From Pelagicoccus mobilis (lineage in GTDB: Bacteria; Verrucomicrobiota; Verrucomicrobiia; Opitutales; Opitutaceae): DNA of 54,695 nucleotides. The stretch lies in NCBI RefSeq assembly GCF_016595505.1, contig NZ_JAENIL010000049.1, forward strand, positions 1 to 54,695, read 5' to 3'. Below, piece after piece: positions 43,937-53,100 of this stretch. Under the pieces are notes generated by a model. It worked only from the letters and a program-made list of their open reading frames with translations, was not told where the DNA came from and did no database searches. Position numbers and translations under genes: made by a program. How positions within the stretch are numbered: the first letter of the stretch is position 1; each line of letters starts with the position of its first letter.

Positions 43937-44626
43937 CTATCTGCTTTCAACCAAGCGATAGCCAACCCCACGCACGGTCTCAAGCCAAGAGGCTTCATTG
44001 CCAAGCTTTTCACGCAGACGGCGCATGTGCGTGTCTACGGTGCGGGTTTCAATGTCATTCTCGTAGTTCCACACTTTCTGGAGAAGCTTCTCACGCGTCT
44101 GAACCTTGCCGCGTTCCTCTAGAAGTAGCTTCAACAAACGAAACTCGGTAGCAGTAAGCTCCACCACAGAGGACTCAACCTCGACTCTATGGTGCTCAAT
44201 ATCCATCCGGATCCCGTTCACTTCGAGAATTCTCGCCTCCTCGGCCTCTCCCCTACGCTTTAGAATAGCAGAGACACGCAGCATGAGCTCTTTTGGACTG
44301 AATGGCTTGCACACATAATCGTCAGCTCCGCTTTCGAAACCATCGATACGATCACCCTCCTCCGTCTTCGCACTCAAAAAGATGATCGGAATATCCTTCA
44401 GAGAAGAATCAGCCCGCATCAAACGGCAAACCTGCAGACCGCTAAAGTCCGGCATCATAATATCGAGTACCACGAGTTCTGGTCTGAACTGACGAGCGGT
44501 CTCAAGTGCGAGGCGAGAATCGTTAAGCGACTTCACTTCGAAGCCGCGTTGGCGCAAGTGGTAGCTTAACAACTCGGTTACATCAACCTCGTCATCCACC
44601 ACTAAAATTCTCTTGGAGTCATCCAT
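43937..44626 (-). CDS. PhoB-like OmpR-family response regulator
   Basis: The 229-residue regulator has a receiver domain with acidic pair VVDDE and phosphoacceptor Asp55 (in LVVLDIMMPDFSGL), Thr/Ser and Lys of KPFSPKELMLRV. An OmpR-type winged helix (about 130-229) has ELTATEFRLLKLLLEERGKVQ and TVDTHMRRLREKLG. I use the ATG at 44626; one at 44635 adds three residues. It is the first gene of a two-gene operon with the kinase. Confidence 0.93.
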   Translation of the reverse strand: MDDSKRILVVDDEVDVTELLSYHLRQRGFEVKSLNDSRLALETARQFRPELVVLDIMMPDFSGLQVCRLMRADSSLKDIPIIFLSAKTEEGDRIDGFESGADDYVCKPFSPKELMLRVSAILKRRGEAEEARILEVNGIRMDIEHHRVEVESSVVELTATEFRLLKLLLEERGKVQTREKLLQKVWNYENDIETRTVDTHMRRLREKLGNEASWLETVRGVGYRLVESR

Positions 44627-44635
44627 AGCTACCAT

Positions 44636-44807
44636 AGGCGTAATAGTTACGCTTCGAATTGTTACGAGACAAAGTAACAGCGCAACCGCCCTAGGGTTAC
44701 AATTTAGTGACGCATACAGGTGAACTCACCCAAAGAAGTGAACAACCTGCAAGAATAACGAGGCAGTGCCTACCCCCCCCTTTTTTTAATCCTTGCATAT
44801 CAACATC
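44636..44807. other. Intergenic region with C8-T7 homopolymer junction
   Basis: This gap lies between mnmG and the response regulator gene, both on the minus strand. It holds eight C residues followed by seven T residues (44773-44787), read as A7G8 on the minus strand, about 20 bp after the mnmG stop. No hairpin accompanies it. I see no clear promoter. Confidence 0.35.
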
Positions 44808-46658
44808 TTAACTACGCATAGCAATCATAAGTATGCTGATATCAGAGGGATTTACTCCACTTATTCGGCTCGCTTGAGCCAAAGTAGCCGGTCGAGTTTC
44901 GCTGAGCTTAGCGACTGACTCGTTTCGTAAGCCTTTGATTTTTGAATAGTCAAAATCAGCTGGGATCTTGATCTTTTCAACGTCCTTCAACTTCTCAATC
45001 TGCCTCGTTTCTCGTTCCAAATAACCGGCGTAGCGAACCCGATAAACGACCTGATCTAACGCTTCAGGAGAGAGGCAATCGAGCTCCTTCGGGAGTTCGC
45101 CCTTCCCTACCCCACGGCGGATGTGAGTCGCCCAAGTCGCGTGATCACGGCGTTTCTCCTCAAGCCAAGCGATCCACTTCTCGATGTCCTTCTGCTTTTG
45201 TTTCATACGGTTTAATCGAGCGTCCGAAACCAAACCATGCTTTTCAGCGTGCTCGAGCATTCGAGTCTCCGCACTTCCATGGTTAAACAACAAGCGATAC
45301 TCCGCACGGCTAGTGAACATTCGATACGGCTCTTTCGTCCCCTTGGTAACCAGGTCATCAATCAAGACCCCAATGTAGCCGTGGTGACGCTTCAGAACCA
45401 TCGGTTCCTCTCCCCTCACCTTCAAAACCGCATTCACGCCCGCAACGAGACCCTGGCACGCCGCTTCCTCGTAGCCTGAGGTTCCGTTGATCTGACCCGC
45501 AAAAAACAGATTCTCCACCTTTTTGGACTCCAAATGCGGATAAAGCTGTGTTGGCGGAGCAAAATCATACTCAACCGCGTAGGCTGGCCGCAAAAGATGC
45601 ACATTTTGCAGCCCCTCAATCGATCGAAGCATTTCCAACTGAGTTTGAAACGGCAGACTGGTCGACAAGCCGTTCACATAGTACTCGTCGGTATTTCGCC
45701 CTTCTGGCTCCAAAAATAGCATGTGACGGTGCTTGTCCGCGAAACGTACGAACTTATCCTCGATACTCGGACAGTACCGCGGACCCGTGCCTTCGATCTC
45801 GCCCCCGTACATCGCCGACAGGTGCAGATTGTCGTTCACGATTTTCTGAGTATCGGGCGATGTGTAAGTCACCCAGCACGAGACTTGATCAGTTCCCGGT
45901 TTCCATCCGGCCAATTGTTCTCCGCGATGTTCCACGTGGAACAAGTCGTGTTCTCCACGCGTGTCGTAGTATCCGAAGAGCGTCGGATTCTCGTCGCCCT
46001 TCTGTTCGTCGAGGCCGGAAAAGTCGATGGTTCTGCCGAGGAGTCTTGGCGGAGTGCCCGTTTTGAGCCGTTCGAGCTCGATTCCGGCCTCCAAAAAGCT
46101 CGATGAGAGCGTTTTAGCCGAATAATCGCCCATACGGCCGCCTTCGGTCTTATTTTTGCCGACGTGCATCAAACCGCGGAGAAAGGTCCCGGTGGTCACG
46201 ATTAGAGTCTTGCCGTAGAAGTCTACGTCGAGATTCGTGTGGCAACCGACGACCTTACCGTTCTTGAAAATAAGGCCGGTGACAGTAGCCTGAAAAATTG
46301 AGAGATTCTCCTGAAGCTCGAGCACATGCTTCATACGGAGAGCGTAGACTTTCTTGTCGCACTGAGCTCGTGGTGATTGAACGGCCGGACCTTTGGAGGC
46401 GTTTAGCAATCGGAACTGAATTCCGGAGACATCCGCATTCACAGCCATCTCGCCACCGAGAGCATCGATTTCGCGGACAATGTGTCCTTTGGCAACACCA
46501 CCAATCGCAGGATTGCAGCTCATGGCCGCGATCGTGTCGATATTGCCGCTCAAAACCAAAGTTCGGGCACCCATACGGGCAGAGGCGAGGGCGGCCTCGC
46601 ATCCGGCGTGGCCCGCTCCGCAAACAATAACATCGTACTCGTCCAGAAAACCGCTCAT
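44808..46658 (-). CDS. mnmG: tRNA uridine 5-carboxymethylaminomethyl modification enzyme MnmG
   Basis: The 616-residue FAD protein acts with MnmE on wobble uridine U34. It shows the FAD motif DVIVCGAGHAGCEAALASAR, CNPAIGGVAKGHIVREIDAL, TGTFLRGLMHVG and KTGTPPRLLGRTIDFS. A C-terminal helical domain begins near DYSKIKGLRNESVAKLSE. I use the ATG at 46658 (MSGFLDEYDVIV); one at 46694 adds 12 residues. It is 63 bp after mnmE, giving an mnmE-mnmG pair. Confidence 0.97.
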   Translation of the reverse strand: MSGFLDEYDVIVCGAGHAGCEAALASARMGARTLVLSGNIDTIAAMSCNPAIGGVAKGHIVREIDALGGEMAVNADVSGIQFRLLNASKGPAVQSPRAQCDKKVYALRMKHVLELQENLSIFQATVTGLIFKNGKVVGCHTNLDVDFYGKTLIVTTGTFLRGLMHVGKNKTEGGRMGDYSAKTLSSSFLEAGIELERLKTGTPPRLLGRTIDFSGLDEQKGDENPTLFGYYDTRGEHDLFHVEHRGEQLAGWKPGTDQVSCWVTYTSPDTQKIVNDNLHLSAMYGGEIEGTGPRYCPSIEDKFVRFADKHRHMLFLEPEGRNTDEYYVNGLSTSLPFQTQLEMLRSIEGLQNVHLLRPAYAVEYDFAPPTQLYPHLESKKVENLFFAGQINGTSGYEEAACQGLVAGVNAVLKVRGEEPMVLKRHHGYIGVLIDDLVTKGTKEPYRMFTSRAEYRLLFNHGSAETRMLEHAEKHGLVSDARLNRMKQKQKDIEKWIAWLEEKRRDHATWATHIRRGVGKGELPKELDCLSPEALDQVVYRVRYAGYLERETRQIEKLKDVEKIKIPADFDYSKIKGLRNESVAKLSETRPATLAQASRISGVNPSDISILMIAMRS

Positions 46659-46721
46659 GGACGGGGACGATAGGAGAGGGTGATCCAAGCTCAAGAAGGA
46701 TCGTAAGCCCCTGAGAAGAGC

Positions 46722-48080
46722 CTATTTACCGATACAAAAGCTGGAAAACAGGATATCCAGCATATCTTCGTTATCGATCCGCCCTAAAATTCGCCCTATC
46801 GCCTCAACAGCACCTCGTAACTCGCTCGCAACAAACTCAGCGGGTTCATCCGCCTCGAAATTCCGGATCGCCGCTTCCAAACAGTCAGCTAACTCCTGGA
46901 GGGCCGCACTGTGGCGGGCATTTACTAGAATAAGGTCGTCTTGGTCCTGAGCGAGGTGAGCATCAATCATTTTGACCGCCGAAGACTTCAGATCTTCCAG
47001 ACCATCACCGGAAACTGCGGAGAGAGAAACAAGCTCAAGACCAGTCAACTGGTCCGAAAGGGGCAGCGGGTCGCCCAAATCTGATTTGTTTCGCACCACA
47101 ATACAGTTCTCCGAGCTGATTCGCTCTGCAACTTCGGGTGGCAGAGTAGGAGAGGGAAGAGTACCGTCTAAAACCAACAAAAACAGATCCGCTTCTTCCG
47201 ACAGCTCCACAGTTTTGCGGATTCCTTCTCTCTCGATGCCGCTTGTAGCCTCTCGAAGTCCCGCCGTATCCATTAACTGGAGACAGTGACCATCCAACAT
47301 TACACGCTCGCGGATAAAGTCGCGGGTCGTACCTGGTTCGTCGCTAACGATGGCACGTTCGAAACCAAGGAGGCAATTGAGCAAGGAACTCTTTCCGGCA
47401 TTCGGTTCCCCAAGGATCAAAGTTTTCACGCCATCCCTCAAAAAGGCCGCATACTTGCCGCTGTCGATAATGCGTCCGCAAAAAGCGAGAACAGAACGGA
47501 TTGCGGCCAGCTCCGCCGCCTTTTGTTCAGGTGGCAAATCCTCGTCTGGAAAGTCGATGTACGCCTCTACGGTCGCAACCGTTGTGAGCAGACGCATCTT
47601 CAGTTGATCGAGTTGACGCCCGAAATTTCCACGTAACTGGTTGTTAGCCACACGGATAGCTCGATCACTACGAGCCTGAATCAACTCCATAACCGCTTCT
47701 GCCTGAGTGAGATCCATACGTCCGTTGAGGAACGCACGACGTGTAAACTCTCCAGGATCCGACTGGCGACAACCGCGAGCAAGCAGGTCTTCGAGGATAC
47801 GTGTCGCGATCAACGGATTCCCATGGCAGCTGATCTCCAGCACATCTTCACCTGTGTAGGACTTCGGACCGCGGAAAAGAATGTAGACCACATCGTCCAA
47901 AACTTCACCCGACACAGAAGTATAAGAACCATGGCAAGCACGACGCGGGGCAGGGGACTTCGTTAGCGAAAACGCTTCGAGTGCAATCTTCTCACTCAAT
48001 TCTCCGCTAACGCGCACTACTGCTATCGCCGACTCGCCCGAAGGCGTGCCCAACGCACATATCGTATCAATATTTTCCAT
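46722..48080 (-). CDS. mnmE: tRNA modification GTPase MnmE
   Basis: The 452-residue GTPase has an N-terminal folate-binding domain (DTICALGTPSGESAIAVVRV, SGHG-like GHGNPLIATRIL in the FLNGRMDLTQAEAV region) and a helical domain. The G domain has GEPNAGKSSLLNCLL, DTAGLRE and NKSD. The C-terminal FCIGK motif holds the catalytic cysteine. It cooperates with MnmG. Confidence 0.97.
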   Translation of the reverse strand: MENIDTICALGTPSGESAIAVVRVSGELSEKIALEAFSLTKSPAPRRACHGSYTSVSGEVLDDVVYILFRGPKSYTGEDVLEISCHGNPLIATRILEDLLARGCRQSDPGEFTRRAFLNGRMDLTQAEAVMELIQARSDRAIRVANNQLRGNFGRQLDQLKMRLLTTVATVEAYIDFPDEDLPPEQKAAELAAIRSVLAFCGRIIDSGKYAAFLRDGVKTLILGEPNAGKSSLLNCLLGFERAIVSDEPGTTRDFIRERVMLDGHCLQLMDTAGLREATSGIEREGIRKTVELSEEADLFLLVLDGTLPSPTLPPEVAERISSENCIVVRNKSDLGDPLPLSDQLTGLELVSLSAVSGDGLEDLKSSAVKMIDAHLAQDQDDLILVNARHSAALQELADCLEAAIRNFEADEPAEFVASELRGAVEAIGRILGRIDNEDMLDILFSSFCIGK

Positions 48081-48103
48081 ACAGGCAAAAAATCAAAAAC
48101 AGG

Positions 48104-48129
48104 GTAGGGTCGCACGATTTGTGAACCAC
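48104..48129 (+). repeat. Degenerate GTAG-footed hairpin
   Basis: GTAG (48104-48107) is followed by GGTCGCAC, a short loop and GTGAACC, pairing 6 bases with a mismatch and a bulge. It resembles the other REP-like elements here but is weaker. Confidence 0.3.
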
Positions 48130-48152
48130 GCCCTTCCCGATACCCATCCAAC

Positions 48153-48180
48153 AAAAAAGCCGCTTTGACAAGCGGCTTTG
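48153..48180 (-). terminator. Rho-independent terminator of recA
   Basis: AAAGCCGCTT and AAGCGGCTTT (48157-48166 and 48171-48180) pair in a 10-bp stem. On the minus strand a T-run follows (48158-48153). It lies about 100 bp after the recA stop, beyond the inverted REP-like pair. Confidence 0.85.
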
Positions 48181-48189
48181 CAAAAGAGG

Positions 48190-48262
48190 GTAGGGACCGA
48201 CCGCCGGGCGGACCGTTTCTGTTCGATCCTGCAAATCGGCTCGCCCGGCGGTCGAGCCCTAC
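48190..48262. repeat. Inverted pair of GTAG-footed REP-like elements (BIME-like)
   Basis: Two elements face each other. The first is GTAG (48190-48193) with a 9-nt arm, GCC loop and second arm to 48214. The second, on the minus strand, is GTAG (48262-48259) with arms 48258-48250 and 48246-48238 around the same GCC loop. They are identical in 20 of the first 22 positions, and differences are partly compensated in the stems. They sit between recA and mnmE. Confidence 0.6.
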
Positions 48263-48276
48263 CTTTGCAATTGAAC

Positions 48277-49338
48277 TTACTTCGCTTCCGCAGCTTCGAG
48301 CTGCTTCTTCTCGAGAAGATCCGGATTCACAGCTTCGAGAATCTTTGTGGAAAGCTCTTCGAACACATCCTTGTTCTCGGCGAGATGGGCTTTCGCGGCC
48401 TCACGACCTTGGCCGATCATCTCTCCATTGTAGGAAATCCAAGCCCCCTTCTTCTCGAGCACCTTGTGTTCGATACCGAGATCCACAATCGAACCAGTAC
48501 GGGAAATACCTTCGTTATACATGATGTCGAACTCGGCTTCAGTGAATGGAGCAGCCACCTTGTTCTTCACGAACTTGATGCGAGTACGGTTACCAACCAC
48601 GCTGCCAGTGTTGTCCTTGATCTGTCCGATACGACGAATGTCCATACGAACCGAAGCGAAGAACTTGAGGGCACGGCCACCTGGAGTTGTCTCTGGGCTA
48701 CCGAACATTACGCCGATCTTTTCACGGATCTGGTTGGTGAACAAGCAGATGCACTTCGTCTTGTTAACGATACCAGTCAAACGACGCATCGCCTGGCTCA
48801 TCAAACGAGCTTGGGAACCTACTGTCGCATCGCCCATCTGACCATCGAGTTCGTTCTTGGAAACAAGAGCCGCAACCGAGTCGATCACGATTACGTCGAT
48901 CGCATTCGAACGGATCAATGTTTCAGCAATATTGAGAGCGTCTTCACCAGAGTCCGGCTGAGAAACGAGCAAGTCATCAACGTTAACGCCGAGCTTGCGA
49001 GCGTAGCGTGGGTCGAGAGCGTGCTCCACGTCGATGAACGCAGCCAAGCCTCCTTTGCGTTGCGCCTCAGCGATCAGGCTCAAACACATGGTTGTCTTAC
49101 CAGAAGATTCCGGACCGTAGATTTCGCAGATACGGCCACGCGGCAAACCGCCAACACCGAGGGCGAGGTCGATGGAGATCGAACCCGTCGAGATAACATC
49201 CACATCAAGCTTCGAGCCACTTCCCAAACGCATGATCGATCCCTCGCCAAATTGCTTGGTGATCGCAGAGATCGCTAGTTCGACGTTCTTTTCGCGATCG
49301 TCAGATGAGGGAAGAGGGTTGGTTTTGCCTTTAGCCAT
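48277..49338 (-). CDS. recA: Recombinase RecA
   Basis: The 353-residue protein drives strand exchange and SOS signalling. It has Walker A GPESSGKT, the [20 protein letters not shown] loop region, and [20 protein letters not shown]-type Walker B area (L1 and L2 loops intact). The start at 49338 ([14 protein letters not shown]) fits the family; a far upstream GTG-type extension is unrelated. No convincing LexA operator could be picked out upstream. It is separated from the glutaredoxin gene by a 334-bp divergent gap. Confidence 0.98.
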   Translation of the reverse strand: MAKGKTNPLPSSDDREKNVELAISAITKQFGEGSIMRLGSGSKLDVDVISTGSISIDLALGVGGLPRGRICEIYGPESSGKTTMCLSLIAEAQRKGGLAAFIDVEHALDPRYARKLGVNVDDLLVSQPDSGEDALNIAETLIRSNAIDVIVIDSVAALVSKNELDGQMGDATVGSQARLMSQAMRRLTGIVNKTKCICLFTNQIREKIGVMFGSPETTPGGRALKFFASVRMDIRRIGQIKDNTGSVVGNRTRIKFVKNKVAAPFTEAEFDIMYNEGISRTGSIVDLGIEHKVLEKKGAWISYNGEMIGQGREAAKAHLAENKDVFEELSTKILEAVNPDLLEKKQLEAAEAK

Positions 49339-49672
49339 GTGTTGTTTCGAAAGATTAGGGTTATCAGTTGTTAGTTGGCCCAAATCTGCGTTCGCCAAAC
49401 TTGGCTGGCAAGATTCGAGTGAGCTAATGAGTACGTATATAACACAGAGGATCAGACATTTTCTGTCGTACCCTAGAAAATAGAGAGCAATTCTTCGCCT
49501 GTGCCGTAAAACCAATTTGTGAAACGTTCAGGCTACGACGAGTAGAGTCCGACTTCACTGCACTCAAAAGAGCTTGCAGAAAATTCGGGCACCGCTTGAA
49601 AGTCGGTAATCTACGCCTACATTCGCACTCCGCGGCGCGGATATTGCACAACACCTTACACCAAACGAACCT
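49339..49672. other. Divergent intergenic region of recA and the glutaredoxin-like gene
   Basis: This 334-bp gap should hold both promoters. AT-rich patches near 49430-49445 (GTACGTATATAAC) and 49470-49490 could be promoter parts on the minus strand, but no SOS box or standard -35/-10 pair is clear. No gene is supported. Confidence 0.35.
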
Positions 49673-50014
49673 ATGAAGATCAAAGCTTACCTGAAACCAA
49701 CTTGCGGCTGGAGCATGGGCGTGCGCGCCATCATGGACAAACACCAGCTCGAGTACGAAGACATCGACATCATCAACAACCCAGCCAACTACGCTGAGAT
49801 GGTCGAAAAGTCAGGCCAACCGCTTTCTCCATGCGTCGAGATCGACGGCGTAATGCTGGCGGACGTTTCCGGCGAAGAAGTCGAGCAGTACATGCTCGCA
49901 AATGACCTCGTGAAAGCAAACGACTCGGAAGCCGCTGCGCCAACGGATCGAGGATGCACGGACGAAGAGCACGAAAAGATGCGCAACCAGTCCAACCCGA
50001 TCCGCTTCTTCTAG
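49673..50014 (+). CDS. Glutaredoxin-like protein with CGWS motif
   Basis: The 113-residue protein has a thioredoxin fold start (KIKAYLKPTCGWSMGVRAIM) with a C-x-x-S site (Cys11, Ser14), then EYEDIDIINNPANYAEMVEK and the cis-Pro loop LSPCVEIDGVMLADVSGEEV. This is the glutaredoxin order (Pro before a Cys instead of the usual TVP). The C-terminal 25 residues (AAAPTDRGCTDEEHEKMRNQ) form an extra tail with one Cys. The monothiol site suggests glutathionylation or iron-sulfur handling rather than classic disulfide reduction. A strong terminator follows at 50049. It lies next to gltB. Confidence 0.85.
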   Translation: MKIKAYLKPTCGWSMGVRAIMDKHQLEYEDIDIINNPANYAEMVEKSGQPLSPCVEIDGVMLADVSGEEVEQYMLANDLVKANDSEAAAPTDRGCTDEEHEKMRNQSNPIRFF

Positions 50015-50048
50015 CAGGCCGACGAGCAAAAACACTTTTTAGAAAACG

Positions 50049-50079
50049 AAGGCCGGACACAAACATCCGGCCTTTTTTT
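50049..50079 (+). terminator. Rho-independent terminator of the glutaredoxin-like gene
   Basis: AAGGCCGGA (50049-50057) and TCCGGCCTT (50066-50074) form a 9-bp stem with an 8-nt loop and seven T residues after the stem (50073-50079). Confidence 0.93.
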
Positions 50080-50140
50080 GCCTCCCAACTCTGAGGGTGA
50101 AATCCAACCAGCCCTCAAAACCCGACAGACCTTTTCCAAC

Positions 50141-53100
50141 ATGAACGAGATCCAAGCCTCACCGCTCCTTTACCGGAAAGATTTCGAACACGACGCGTGC
50201 GGCGTCGGCGTCATCGCCAACATCAACGGCGAACGCTCCCACGAACTGCTTCAAAAGTCGCTGCAAGCGCTAAAAAATCTCGCCCACCGCGGAGCTGTTG
50301 ACGCGGACGCGATCACAGGCGATGGGGCAGGGGTTCTCACCCAAATTCCCTACCAGCTCTTTCGCGAATTCCTCGAGGATCAAGGCAAGCAGCTCTTCAA
50401 CGACGAAGATCTCGGGGTAGGGGTCATCTTTCTCCCTCGAAACGACGACTATGCCCAAGCCCACGGCCGCAAGATTGTTGAAGAAGCCGTCGAAGCGGAA
50501 GGTCTCAGCCTCATCGCGTGGCGTTACATCCCAGTCGACCCCAATTGTCTCGGGCGCAAGGCTGACAAAACGCAGCCGCACATGGTCCAGGCACTGATCG
50601 CCAAAACCGAAGGTCTGACTGAAGTAGAATACGAACGCCGACTTTTCCTTGCTCGCAAAAACGCAGAGCGCGCAGCTCTCGAAGCGGAACTGCACGATTT
50701 CTACATCTGCAGCTTCTCGTGCCGCACTATTATATACAAGGGCATGCTCAATTCTCCGCAGGTCCGCAAATACTTCCCCGACCTACGCGATCCGGCCTAC
50801 ACGACGAACTTCGTCATCTTCCACCAGCGTTACTCGACCAACACTTTCCCTCAGTGGCATCTCGCCCAGCCATTCCGCATGATGGCCCACAACGGCGAGA
50901 TCAATACCATCCGCGGCAACCGCAATCTCATGCGGGCCCGCGAAAACTCGAATGTGCACGGAATCTGGGGAGATCGTTTCTCTGATCTCCGTCCCATGCT
51001 CCAGCCGGACATGTCTGACTCCGCCAGTTTCGACAACGCGCTCGAGCTTTTGACCCTTGGTGGACGCAGCGCCCTCGAAGCCGTCACCATGATGATGCCG
51101 CCCGCGTGGGAAAACAATTCCCTGCTGAGCGATAGCATGCGTGGCTTCCACGAATATCACGCTTGCATGCTCGAACCGTGGGATGGACCAGCCGCCATTG
51201 CATTCACCGACGGACGTTACGTCGCCGCATCCTTGGATCGAAACGGACTCCGCCCAGCTCGCTACAAGATCTACGAAGACGGCACCTTCATGCTCGCCTC
51301 TGAGCTCGGCCTCATAGACGAGACCGACATGAAGACCGTTCGCTCCGGCCGACTCGGTCCAGGCAAGATGCTCGCCGTCGACATGGAGGAGAAAAAGTTT
51401 CTCGATGACCACGAAATTAAGGAAGCGATCGGCAGCGATCCACGCTTCAGCAGTTGGTGCTCCGAACATCTCGTAGACATCCAAAAATTCGCCGGCGACT
51501 CCACGACTCCGATCTCTAATCCAGAAGACGAGGAAATCCACCGCCAACTCGCCTTTGGGTATGAAAAGGATGAATACGAAATCGTATTCAAACCCATGGC
51601 TGAGTCCGGCCAAGAAGCAATCGGCTCGATGGGCGACGACACTCCGCTCGCCTTCCTTTCTCGAAAGTCGCGTCTCCTCTACACTTACTTCAAGCAACTG
51701 TTCGCTCAGGTAACTAACCCACCGATTGACGCCATCCGTGAACGTTCGGTCATGTCGCTCAATACCTTCCTCGGTGGACGCCTCGGGCTTTTCGAAGAGC
51801 TTCCTCAGTCCGCTGGGTTCATCGAAGCGACCTCACCGGTACTCTTCAACAACGAGCTCGCAGCACTTTACGATGTAAAGTTCCTCAAGGATCGCGTCAC
51901 TCGACTCGATGTTACCTACGATGTATCAGACGGTGCAGCTGGTCTAGAGACAGCGATCAAAGCTCTCGTCGCCAAGGCTCAGGAAGCCGTCGAAAAGAAC
52001 TCGACTAAAGTAATCATTCTCTCCGATCGCAACGTATCCAAAGAACGGATTGGCATTCCGATGTTACTCGCTACAGGTGCTGTTCATCAACACCTAGTAA
52101 AATTTGGATACAGAATGAAGTGCGACATCGTCGCAGAAACAGGGGAGGGGCGCGACGTTCACCAAATCGCTTGCTTGCTTGGCTTCGGAGCGAACGCTGT
52201 CAATCCGTACATCGGTTTGGCGATTGTAACCAACTTCTCAAAAAACGGTGACGTTGAAAATGTTGACGAACTAACCGCTGCCCAAAACTACCGACAGGCT
52301 ATCGACAAAGGCTTGCTGAAGATTATGGGCAAGATGGGGATCAGCACTCTTTTCTCTTACTGCCGTGCTCAGATCTTTGAAGCGATCGGGATTTCCCAAG
52401 ATGTCATCGACGAATGCTTCGTCGGGACTCCAAGTCCAATCGGCGGAATCGGTTACGATCTTATCGGACAAGAAACACTCGCCCGTCACCAACGTGCCTA
52501 CGACGAAGACATTGTCGCGGAACTCGAAAGCGCCGGCTTCTATAAGGCGATGCGCAAAGGAGGGGAGTTCCATGCCTGGAGCCCTAACGTGGTCAGCAAC
52601 ATGCACCGCTACCTCAAGACAGGTAAAAAAGACGATTACGACAAATACCGTTCCGAATCCGACGAACATCAACCTTACGCGATCAAGGACCTTCTTCGTA
52701 TCAAGTATCCAGAATCCGGAGTCGATATTAGTCAGGTCGAAGAGGCCGAAGACATCCGTCGACGTTTCTGCACCGCAGCCATGTCACTTGGAGCACTCTC
52801 TCCTGAGTGTCATGAGACTTTGGCAATCGCCATGAACCGTATCGGCGGCAAGTCGAACTCCGGCGAGGGTGGTGAAGAACCGCGTCGCTACTCACTCCTG
52901 GAAAGTGGTGACAATGCTTCGTCAGCCATCAAGCAAGTTGCCTCTGGTCGCTTCGGAGTGACCGCGGAATACTTGGCCTCAGCAAAGGAGATCGAGATCA
53001 AAGTCGCCCAAGGAGCAAAACCAGGCGAGGGCGGGCAGCTACCAGGTCACAAGGTTTCACCACTTATCGCGAAACTCCGCTTCAGCGTTCCCGGCGTTAC

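Noticed and set aside
44773-44787. C8-T7 homopolymer as a phase-variation switch
   Set aside because: It lies 20 bp after mnmG, outside coding sequence and not at a promoter that I can support.
48178-49278. Plus-strand open frame of 366 codons opposite recA
   Set aside because: recA is certain on the minus strand; the antisense frame has no recognisable domain.
50783-51697. Minus-strand open frame opposite gltB
   Set aside because: Shadow of gltB; no domain or start signal.
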